A stretch of DNA of 22,948 nucleotides, from positions 49,749,769-49,772,716 of the forward strand of contig CM044501.1 of the NCBI GenBank assembly GCA_024364805.1, given 5' to 3'. The DNA is from Euprymna scolopes (Eukaryota > Mollusca > Cephalopoda > Sepiida > Sepiolidae). The position numbers were made by a program, and so were the translations under genes. The notes below the pieces were generated by a model. That model did not search any database. It worked only from the letters and a program-made list of their open reading frames with translations, and was not told the origin of the DNA. Below are positions 10,209 through 17,404 of the stretch, piece after piece. Numbering within the stretch: the first letter of the stretch is position 1; each line of letters starts with the position of its first letter.

Positions 10209-11236
10209 TGGTGTTGTATATATATATGAGGATTAATAAGTTTATAATTATGCGTAAAATAAGAAAATAATCCTAATAGTTACATCTCCAACTGAAAAGA
10301 AAAGCTTATCAATGGTGTACTAGAATTAGGAAAATTGCTAGTGAGCAAAGTAGTATCGAGCAAAGAATTAAAGGCAAAAAATAAACTAAAAGTGAGTGAG
10401 AAAAACTTTGAGAAATGATGTATGGCAAATCTTATAGGGATTTACCAGAAAATAAAAAAAATAGTGATAGTTGTCAACATGTGACTTGATGGTTAGTACG
10501 GAAACATTAATATGTGCCACACACAAACAAGCAATCGTCCAGGACAAATTATGTCAAGTATTACATTCGTAAAACGGCTTAAATTTCTCTCTGTTGGCTG
10601 TGTCGGGGAAAGGTGAAAATGTAAATAGTTGTAAGTAAGCTCAAAAAGATTACCAGAGCCGTCTTGACAATATTGAACGAAAATTTTTAGTAATTTAAGT
10701 TCTAGTATTTAAGAAAAGCGTGTTAGAATGCAGTCAACAATTGCATGATCATGTTCGAGAAGAGATGTCTGTGAGAGAAATTATTGTGTAATATGAATGT
10801 ACAATATGACAATTTGAGTGAAGCAATGAAACCAGTATTAATCTTGTTAGAAAAAAAGTGTGAAAACAATAAATAAACAAGTATATTACTACAAGCTGAT
10901 GGTAATGTGAAGTGTTAAAAGATGTCGAAAATACCAAAATTTGAATAGGAAAATGAGACTATTGGGGGAGAAGTTAGAAGTTGTACTTATTGTGATTAAA
11001 ACTATGGGAAGAGTGACAAAAGAGTTGAACAATTTGACTTTGAAAATAAAGATAATTTTGATCCGTTGAAATTTTGATGTAGTTCAGAAGACTGCCTTGT
11101 TGGGAACTGCCAAAATCTGTCGAAAAGCACTGGGAACCTGAAAAAGAAGATACTTATAGTCTATGATTATTTGTTATGATCCTCCTATAAGCTTAATTCG
11201 GAAATAACAACAGCGAGACATAAAATGTGAAAATAG
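7637..11236 (+). mobile_element. R4/Dong-like LINE (R2 superfamily), nearly full length, decayed
   Basis: This is an old non-LTR retrotransposon with a single long ORF broken many times. A GC-richer leader (7637-8250) could be the 5' UTR. An acidic, lysine-rich N-terminal stretch follows (8265-8480). Then come RGGHQKCNEPMWKQ (~8610-8660), WFRPGKFYEDLNK (~8790) and an RT front segment (VIDNYQSITCVPL, ~9165-9200). At 9425-9600 lies DFLVRGMKQRKMSLTLTGK with a QGNSLSASLFVL box. A decayed palm follows (a FMDD-like LWTT remnant near 9648), then [16 protein letters not shown] and [12 protein letters not shown] up to 10118. After a (TA)n interruption the C-terminal half continues: TETLICATHKQA (~10500), EVVLIVIKTMGRVTK (~10976) and QKTALLGTAKICRKALGT (~11085-11138). 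These words match the R2/R4/NeSL-type LINEs that carry a C-terminal restriction-like endonuclease; that domain is mostly lost here. The clade assignment is inference. Confidence 0.75.
10122..10205. repeat. (TA)n microsatellite inside the LINE
   Basis: A ~84-bp pure TA run interrupts the LINE ORF just after its FHPKSDV motif. The flanks are near-duplicates: AGTGATGTTGTGTATATA on the left and AGTGGTGTTGTATATATA on the right. This suggests local duplication and slippage expansion from a TGTATA seed. Confidence 0.95.
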
Positions 11237-11337
11237 AAATACTACTATCCCTACTAATACAACTACTATTGCTACTATTACTACTATTACTACTAATACT
11301 TCTACAACAACTACTACTAATAATAATATTAATAGTC
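11237..11337. repeat. Degenerate TAC/TAT/TAA trinucleotide tract
   Basis: A ~100-bp tract of ACT ACT ATT ACT ACT and similar triplets follows the LINE 3' end. A shorter tract of the same kind precedes the LINE at about 7600-7635. Dong elements of the R4 clade are known to insert into TAA-type repeats, so this may be the target or the element's own tail. Confidence 0.85.
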
Positions 11338-12718
11338 CTAAAATAACGCATAAAATAAAGCAATGGGCCGTACATTAAAATAAACTTAACATATTATAAA
11401 CGTGATCGACACAAAGAGACAACTTGCACCCTATAAGGAATCTATGGAAGTTATCTACTTAATTTGATTCAATGAAACCCAAAATTGCAGACGAAGCATT
11501 TTCAGAAAATATAATCATCAAGTCTAATTGAATTAACCGGTTATATAAGGAGAGTAAGAGGCCTTACAATAAAAATTATTGGATATAATTATGCACAGGG
11601 TAAAAATTACTATAAAAAGCACGTTCAATGTGATTACATAGTTCACCGAGGAAAATTAATCTACAGAATTGGAAGGCAGACATACACACAGAACAAATAA
11701 ACTACTGAAGGATCATATACTATTACTAAGACAAATAATATATACAGAAAATAATAGATTTCTCTCATAAACGCAATTCAAGCAATTGACAAGTGTTTGC
11801 CTGGGCCATACCTGTAATTAAAAGATTAAACATATAAATACATTTAAAAAGTGGATATACTATACCCGAAATTCCCCAATAAAGAAAGTACCAATAAAAA
11901 AGTTGAAGATACATCACACACAATTACATAATAAAAATCTGTTCGCGATGAAGATTAAAGTAAAACCCAAGGTAATTTACTTCCAATCAAGCGAAATTAC
12001 GTAATACGATAGAAATTAGAATAGATAGCAGATATTGCAGTAACTGCTGCATGTCAGTATTTCTATAATCATTTGAATTTCCGGTAAAGTTTACTTCTTT
12101 CCATATTATGTTCTCATAATGAAATTTGATACTACAGTATTTTAGCGCCTTAATAATTAGCAAAGTTTAGTAAAACTCTGCCATCAGCGTAAAATGAACC
12201 AATAATGTTTTGTTCAACAGTGCCATACATTAAGGTCGCATTAGGTCAGGAAATTATTCTCAGCAAAGGGTGGTTCATATTGTCTTGGACAATCTTACGC
12301 AAAACCGGCTACAAAACTACTATCGTCTCATACTACGCTGTGTTTTATGTGTCTTTTTATTTTCGGTTAGTAGCAAAATCTCATCTCATATGACCGGAAT
12401 TAAGTGAAGTGGTTTTTCTATAATTTCATTGTCTTTCTTTAGTCAGCAAAATGTCGTAGATTTTTTGTTCAAACTCACACTCATTTCAAACGTTTGCCGA
12501 TAAATAGCTGTTCCTATTCTGATATGATACCTTTGCTTCTCTCACCATTAATGCCTCTTATAGAAGTCTAAGAAAAAAATCATTAATCAACATATTCAGT
12601 TTCTTAAACCTGCACATATTTTCTTCTATACGAAGGTATATATGCAATATACGCACACAGACGCAAAAGAGCGCCTAACAATAAGTTGTGTAAAAAAAAG
12701 AAAATAAATGTAAAAATA
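11338..12718. other. AT-rich intergenic DNA, no gene recognised
   Basis: Nothing in this 1.4-kb stretch resembles a known protein or RNA gene. The longest ORF (62 codons at 12205-12393) shows no motif. Base composition is uniformly A/T-rich with no obvious repeat. Confidence 0.55.
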
Positions 12719-12790
12719 ATGAACGGAAACCACGGGATTCTTCCAACTTTTCCGTCTCCAATGACTCATCCTTTTTCGGAACAGCTAAAG
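12719..12790 (+). CDS. Candidate short coding exon with consensus splice donor
   Basis: An ATG with A at -3 opens 24 codons (MNGNHGILPTFPSPMTHPFS, then EQLK). They end exactly at AAG, followed by GTGAGTCA, a near-perfect animal 5' splice site (AAG|GTGAGT). The segment is clearly less AT-rich than its surroundings and has a proline/serine composition unlike random AT-rich translation. The reading frame stays open upstream, so the exon could begin earlier. I do not recognise the protein and found no downstream exon in the window. A minus-strand ORF (12675-13031) over the same bases looks like an antisense shadow. This could be the first coding exon of a host gene with a long intron, or chance. 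Confidence 0.3.
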
Positions 12791-13152
12791 GTGAGTCAGA
12801 CGAAGGTGGATCCTCCCCAGGAAAAAAAAAACAACTCTTTACGACTCTAAACAAATGACTCATTCGTTTAAGCACGCGAGAAAGAAACGACGGATAACGA
12901 CAGAGTAAGAGGGACAAACTAAACATACAAAACAAGAGAGAGGCAATAAAAAAGAGAAGAACAAAAAAGGAGATAGCGATGTGTGACGATGTATAGATAT
13001 AAAGGGTGTGTCGAATAGAAGGAATTTCCAATGGTCGAATGCATGCAACACATGAATAACATTTATAACCTCGTCAATTATAACAACCAGTGTCGTCATA
13101 ATAGCGATTTGTTGTACCACAACAGTAAACCTTATTATAAAAACAAACGTGT

Positions 13153-13180
13153 ACACACACACAGACATACACACACAAAC

Positions 13181-13231
<51 letters not shown>
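13153..13231. repeat. (CA)-rich tract and (TA)n microsatellite
   Basis: ACACACACACAGACATACACACACAAACATG is followed by a pure TA run to 13231. This is a compound microsatellite with no coding role; the TYIYIYIY ORF over it is an artefact of the repeat. Confidence 0.9.
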
Positions 13232-13234
<3 letters not shown>

Positions 13235-13306
13235 GCAAGGTTACTCGGCTTTACTGGATTTAAAGTGTAGGACAGCATCATATAATATATTACTATTAAA
13301 GAGAGT

Positions 13307-13312
13307 TTTATT
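13307..13312 (-). promoter_or_regulatory. Possible poly(A) signal AATAAA
   Basis: TTTATT on the plus strand reads AATAAA on the minus strand, about 125 bp beyond the stop codon of the minus-strand coding-like segment at 13435. In such AT-rich DNA this hexamer is common by chance, so support comes only from position. Confidence 0.25.
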
Positions 13313-13434
13313 TTATAGCAACATTAATCTTGTCAGCTAGATATTTGGCCGCTTGAGCTATTCAGAAATATATCAAGAGCAATAGAGTTGGGGATAGAGA
13401 GCGAAAAAATAGTAAGCGATAAAAATAAAGTTTG

Positions 13435-14003
13435 TTAGACAAGCGCAGCTACGATTGGTTCATCTACTTCAGCATTGCATTTCACCAACCTTCTAGCTGA
13501 AGACAACAGAGTTTCTAAATCCAAATCATCGACCCTGAAAGGAAATCGCAGTTACCATTTTTCAGGATCAGCAACCATTCATACAAACACACAAACTATC
13601 AAATAAACTGGTATTCATGCAAAAAGCTTACACGAAGCTGCCAAATAATCATTTAAAGCGCCACTCGGTCGTAATGTAATATTCAAGCTTTAAACTCCCC
13701 ATATATGCCGTAAATATATCATCGGCAAAGGCAATAATTTCTGTTTGTTCAATTTGCGCTGTATCAGATATTTCTCATTTTGTCAGTAGTTGGTAAATTG
13801 CAAACACTCCTCATTGTTAGCCGAAAAAGTAAAACATGATAAGTCTTTTCACGCGATTTAAACTTTTTAATCAATTCAGCCACTACTCCAGTCCCATCAG
13901 AATAAGGGATGATATTTAAGTTGAAAAGCTGTCCATTTCAGGACGACATATTTTTTCTAAGTTAATCTCAACGAAGTCAGTTTTACTTTGAACAAGTAAT
14001 CAG
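13435..14003 (-). pseudogene. Unidentified decayed coding stretch
   Basis: On the minus strand this region gives several coding-like segments in one consistent order but in more than one frame. They are TDFVEINLEKICRPEMDSF (~13920-13980), DGTGVVAELIKKFKSREKTY (~13850-13910), IEQTEIIAFADDIFTAYMGS (~13700-13770) and finally VDDLDLETLLSSARRLVKCN ending at a stop at 13435-13437. The last segment is preceded by TTTCCTTTCAG, a good 3' splice acceptor at 13535, with a TAACT branch-like word before it. An AATAAA poly(A) signal (minus) lies ~125 bp after the stop, at 13307-13312. I do not recognise the protein. It could be a processed or decayed host gene, a terminal exon of a live gene (13435-13534 only), or an unknown retroelement. 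The FADD word alone does not establish an RT. Confidence 0.4.
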
Positions 14004-14385
14004 TCGTCTCCCAACTGCCTATCAGTTAATACATTTAAAAAAAAGGTTTAAAAACAATTGTTTCTTTGCTTTGTAAAAATCAATTTCCATCTGTCAATTT
14101 AGTCTTTCCATTTGCTTCACTATACTATATGGTAATTACATTAAACTACAGCAGTTTACATCTGCTGCGATGGACAGCTACGATACTTTTTCTCAATCTT
14201 TTCTCAGTCGCTAGTTACACATGTTCGAATAAAACCTTTAAGAAAATTTAAAAATTGCGGATGACAATTGCAACAAATAAATCAGTGTCGAGAAAAACTA
14301 AATAAATGTAAGTAATATGTATTTTTCGAAATAAATTGATTCAATGATCTCAGCAAATCCAAATAAGTTTAATCTTAATGTATTA

Positions 14386-14425
14386 CAAGGAGGACCCGTT
14401 TCTCGGCGTTGCCCGAGGAGTTATG
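14386..14425 (-). mobile_element. Decayed Helitron-like 3' end (minus)
   Basis: Read on the minus strand the segment is CTCGGGCAACGCCGAGAAACGGGTCCTCCTTG, followed by T. It matches the end at 7016 (GGGCATCGCCGG..ACGGGTCCTGCTAG) in order and spacing, with a GGC-AAC-GCC mini-hairpin and CTTG in place of CTAG. The element body would extend rightward. The boundary of that body is not visible and no coding sequence is associated. Confidence 0.5.
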
Positions 14426-14840
14426 AAAGAATGTTAAGTGTAGAAAATATTAAAAAAATATTTTGAATTGCGAAGTACATGTGTATCAGTGGTGCCTGCT
14501 GTTAATTTGGCACAACGCCAGAATAGATTAGTTTAGTGAACACCCTCCTCACAAAAGGAACCAAATTAAACTATGATTATCTGGTGCATCATCATGAGTG
14601 ACACGTGAATTAGAAACTGGATAAACGCATGAGAAAATTCAGAGAGAAATATTTAATACACATTTTATGTAATAAATAATTGAAATCAAATTAATTAGGT
14701 ATTTATTAATTAGAGAAAATGTAAATATGATAAATAGTGATTGTATTAATGTAACAGATTCCTGTGCACCACCAATTTTTATTAAACTGTTAGGTGCAAG
14801 TACAGAATACTAAAAACAGCGCCTCCATCCCATGGTAAGA
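14426..14840. other. AT-rich DNA, possibly Helitron-like body
   Basis: No gene is recognised. The word CCGAGGAGTTATGAAA at the left side resembles TCTGAGGAGTCATGAAA at 5101-5118, hinting that both belong to a shared repeat family. Nothing else could be assigned. Confidence 0.4.
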
Positions 14841-14908
14841 TGTGGATGTTTTGGTCTGAATAATCCGCGTTTATTCATTATCTGATTTTCCACGGTCGGG
14901 CCCGTACC

Positions 14909-14989
<81 letters not shown>

Positions 14990-15061
14990 ATTCAGTACGG
15001 ACCCGACCATGGAAGATCAGTTAATGAATAAACGTGAATTTATAAGACCAAAACATCCAAA
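14841..15061. repeat. Inverted repeat with ~70-bp arms around (AT)n
   Basis: The left arm (14841-14910) and right arm (14988-15061) are reverse complements along their length. Shared words in order are GGATGTTTTGGTCT, CGTTTATTCATTA, TCTTCCATGGTCGGG (left arm TTTTCCACGGTCGGG) and CCGTAC. The middle is a 77-bp pure AT run (14911-14987), itself self-complementary. The whole ~220 bp can therefore form one hairpin or cruciform. The right arm continues directly into the SINE-like copy A, so the left arm is an inverted copy of the upstream part of that same family. Confidence 0.88.
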
Positions 15062-15360
15062 CTTGATCGCCCCTTCGGGGCTTGTGGCACAGTTGATAGA
15101 GACGTTGAATCTCTACGGTTTCAGGTGAGAACTGTCTGAAGATAGTGGTCTCAATCCTACCCAAAGTGGGCTAGAGGCTTACTTGGGCAAAACGTGATGA
15201 GACGACAACAAATATGGATGGCAGTAATTGCAGTTAGAAGATTCCGAGTTCTTATGCCGTCGCGGTTACCACCTGACGAAAGACAGAGGAATAGTTGGCC
15301 GAAACGTCGTGAAACAACAACTAAGAAATATGAGGATAATAGTTCGCAATAAATAAATTA
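15030..15360 (+). mobile_element. SINE-like repeat, copy A
   Basis: A dispersed ~300-bp repeat, shared with 16225-16545 (plus) and 16014-16205 (minus). It has an AGACCAAAACATCCAAACTTGATCGC start. A GCCCC-TTC-GGGGC hairpin follows at 15069-15081. Next comes TGGCACAGTTGATAGAG (15085-15101), which resembles a tRNA A box, with an AGAGA/TCTCT stem around a 7-base loop like an anticodon arm. The B box is weak (GGTTTCAGGTG). The body has CAATCCTACCCAAAG, AACGTGATGAGACGACAACAA and GGCAGTAATTGCAG. The conserved end is CTGACGA...GGCCGAAACGTCG...AACAACAACTAA...AATAGTTCGCAATAAATAAAT, with an AATA-type tail. It is non-coding. It is either a tRNA-derived SINE or a non-autonomous piece of a Penelope-type element carrying a hammerhead-like core. 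Confidence 0.7.
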
Positions 15361-15435
15361 ATTAATAATACGCATCTCAATAACGAATTCCAAATAAGGT
15401 AATATATATTGGTCACTTCTTGTTATTAAAAAGAA

Positions 15436-15518
15436 AGAAAATACTCAAATTGAGAACTGAACCATAACCTTAAGACAGTGAGTCTAGTACGATAACCATT
15501 ATACCGGCTTTCCACGAT
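15436..15518 (-). mobile_element. tRNA-derived SINE head or tRNA pseudogene (minus)
   Basis: The minus strand reads GCCGGTATAATGGTTATCG (A-box-like, 15488-15504 for its core) and, about 40 bases on, GGTTCAGTTCTCA (B-box-like, 15452-15464; consensus GGTTCRANTCC). The spacing fits an internal RNA polymerase III promoter. The acceptor and T stems do not pair, so it is not a functional tRNA gene. The downstream side is A/T-rich. It is unrelated in sequence to the SINE-like repeat next to it. Confidence 0.55.
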
Positions 15519-15524
15519 TTAAAA

Positions 15525-16010
15525 AAATTGTTTTCAAACATCGTGAAATAGTTGACAAACAGGTAAAAATCTGATGATCCCAAGTAATAATTTTTCAATG
15601 TTGACCCTTTAGCAGCTTTTTTTTTCCGGATGAAAACCAATTAAATGTTTTTCGTGTGTCTGCAGACTTTATATATTAAATTTTAAAACTCTCAATCAAA
15701 AATTTACTGAACATGTAGGTTGACAATTGGTCTCTCACACACATTTTCATTTTTATAGATAGATAGATTTCTGCGAAGACGGAAGTTTATAATGTGATAA
15801 GTACGAAATGAAACCTTGATGAATAAACTAAAAGAAATGCACGTTAACCCACATTTCCGTGAAAAATTCTCTATTTTTAAACACCTAATATTTTATATTT
15901 ATTATTAGAATTCTTTTGAGATAAGTAATTTATATATTTGTTTATCTGCAGTTTAGTAACTCCATCTTCTAGTTCTAATTTTTTTCATAAAAGTTCGTCC
16001 AAGTATTCCT
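15525..16010. other. AT-rich spacer, nothing recognised
   Basis: No ORF, RNA gene or clear repeat is visible. A TAGATAGATAG word occurs near 15760. Confidence 0.5.
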
Positions 16011-16013
16011 ATG

Positions 16014-16089
16014 GACTCAGCATTTCTATTCCGTCGATGTTTACGAACTGATAAGTTTGTAATCTTCGACGGAATAGAAATGCTGAGTC
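16014..16089. repeat. 76-bp near-perfect palindrome
   Basis: GACTCAGCATTTCTATTCCG starts a 24-base arm (16014-16037) whose exact reverse complement is at 16066-16089. The inner 28 bases continue the pairing in register: TTACGAACT opposite AGTTTGTAA with one G-T wobble. Only three mismatched pairs and one wobble occur in the whole 38-bp stem, with almost no loop. It lies at the 3' end of the minus-strand SINE-like copy C and contains that family's TTCTATTCCGTCGA segment in both directions. It looks like a recent fold-back duplication; a small-RNA hairpin is an alternative. Confidence 0.93.
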
Positions 16090-16205
16090 TCTTTACTTTA
16101 TCCGCAGTAATTACTGTCTTCCTTCGTTGTTGCTATCTTATCACGTTCTGGCCGGCTTTGGGTAGGATTGAAAGCGTTATCTTCAGGCAATGTTCATCTG
16201 GAGGA
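16014..16205 (-). mobile_element. SINE-like repeat, copy C (partial, minus)
   Basis: Read on the minus strand this shows the family blocks in order: TGCCTGAAGATAACGC, TTTCAATCCTACCCAAAG, AGAACGTGATAAGATAGCAA, GACAGTAATTACTGC, then GGATAAAGTAAAGAGACTCA and the TTCTATTCCGTCGA segment. It matches copy A (AATCCTACCCAAAG, AACGTGATGAGACGACAACA) and copy B (GCAGTAATTACTAAGGATAAAG). The 3' domain with the CTGACGA...CGAAACG core is replaced by the palindrome. It diverges from copy B at about 16205-16225. Confidence 0.75.
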
Positions 16206-16224
16206 CCAGATAAAAACAAAAACA

Positions 16225-16548
16225 CCTGGATATATAAGACCAAAAAATCCAACCTTGATCGCTTTTTGGGACCCATGGCGGACTGGATTAAGACGTATAA
16301 TCTCTACGGTTTTTAGTGAGCATTGTCTGACTATGGCGATTTCAATCTCATCCAGAGGCCTTAGGGGCAAATTACGATGAGATGACAAAAACTATGGAAG
16401 GCAGTAATTACTAAGGATAAAGTTCAGAGAGTATTCCTATCCCGTATCGATTTACCAGCTGACGAATTCCAGATGAATACTTGGTCGAAACGTTTTGCAA
16501 CAACAACTAGAAGATGAGAATAATAGTTCGCAAATAAATATCTAATAT
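16225..16548 (+). mobile_element. SINE-like repeat, copy B
   Basis: Homologous along its length to copy A. Blocks in order: TATAAGACCAAAAAATCCAACCTTGATCGC, the A-box-like TGGCGGACTGGATTAAG (16276-16292), AATCTCTACGGTTTTTAGTGAG, CAATCTCATCCAGAGGC, ACGATGAGATGACAA, GGCAGTAATTAC, CAGCTGACGAATTCCAGATG, TTGGTCGAAACGTTTTGCAA and a CAACAACTAGAAGATGAGAATAATAGTTCGCAAATAAAT end. Its A box is nearer to the tRNA-Leu/Ser form than that of copy A. The CTGACGA core is at 16459-16465 and GAAAC at 16487-16491. Short overlapping ORFs here are chance. Confidence 0.75.
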
Positions 16549-16549
16549 G

Positions 16550-17094
16550 TACTGATCTTCAATCGAATAATGTGAATCTTACTTAAAATAGATTTTAAAT
16601 TATACATTTATGTTATTATTTAAGTAATTCATTTCACATATGCTTATTGAATGTATTTATGCAAATATGTTAAATACATCACTTTAAAAGAACATTCTTT
16701 TGCCTCGTCTACGTCCTTATCAAAAGTGGCTATTACATTTTTCTAGAAATAAGTATGATGCGAGAAACAGAGTGGTCAATGCCTTTATCTTCCTACTGTG
16801 TAGACGTTGGGGACTACTCTTTGGTTACGGATGACATTTGCACGTGGGCTGGCTGAGTCATTAGTGGTCGCCGCAGGTGCTTCCGGCGTGGGCGAATTTT
16901 GTGTGATATTTGCGATCTTTAACCGGCAATCTGAATTAGAATAACTACATAGAAGATCTGCTGAAAATAATAGGGATTCCCTCCTCTACTCTAGTAGATT
17001 TTCTACATCTGCAACAATCATATATATTAGAAGAGATAAAAGGATAATGAGGGAGTAATATAAAAGGTGAAAGACACAAACACGCACACACGCT
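16550..17094. other. Spacer with a less AT-rich patch, no firm gene
   Basis: Most is AT-rich. The patch 16784-16960 is GC-richer and, on the minus strand, stays open for ~58 codons with a NSPTPEAPAATTNDSASPRA segment. It is preceded by CCTATTATTTTCAG, an acceptor-like sequence. I do not recognise it and see no donor or partner exon, so I leave it unassigned. Confidence 0.4.
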
Positions 17095-17253
17095 AAATAG
17101 TGACGCAAAAAATAAGTCTGCACTTGTCATTTTTACAAAAACCGCAAATTTAAGCTAAATTGAATGTAACTGTTTAGACAACCCATACGTTATTGGATTC
17201 GCCTTTTATTCCTGTATAATTCTACCTGTTCATATTTGACTTTTAATTAAAAT
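17095..17253 (-). repeat. Inverted repeat arm 1 (partner at 20918-21085)
   Basis: The reverse complement of this segment reads CCCTAGGATATTTTAATTAAA, AGTCAAATATGAACAGGTAG, AGGAATAAAAGGCGAA and GCTTAAATTTGCGGTTTTTG, then AATGACAAGTGCAGAC. The same words occur in order at 20918-21085. Both end in TG/CA-rich simple sequence. This may be the 3' UTR of a LINE in two orientations or the arms of a composite element. Confidence 0.8.
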
Positions 17254-17404
17254 ATCCTAGGGTTCCCATCAATTAAAAAAAAACACTTCAAATCGATAAA
17301 GCAAAAAAAAAAAACTCCGCACAACGGAAAATTGTTATTTAAATGTAAATTTAAAACATTGCAACACAAATACAGCATTACCCCAATGCACTAGCTAATA
17401 TTTA

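Noticed and set aside
12675-13031. 118-codon minus-strand ORF
   Set aside because: Half of it is low-complexity FLLF/SLL translation of AG-rich DNA, and the better half is antisense to the plus-strand exon candidate, which has the stronger splice signal.
14810-15010. 66-codon minus-strand ORF with a YIYIYI run
   Set aside because: It is a translation of the (AT)n tract between inverted repeat arms; not a gene.
15452-15504. Functional tRNA gene on the minus strand
   Set aside because: A and B boxes are present but acceptor and T stems do not pair, so a SINE head or pseudogene is more likely.
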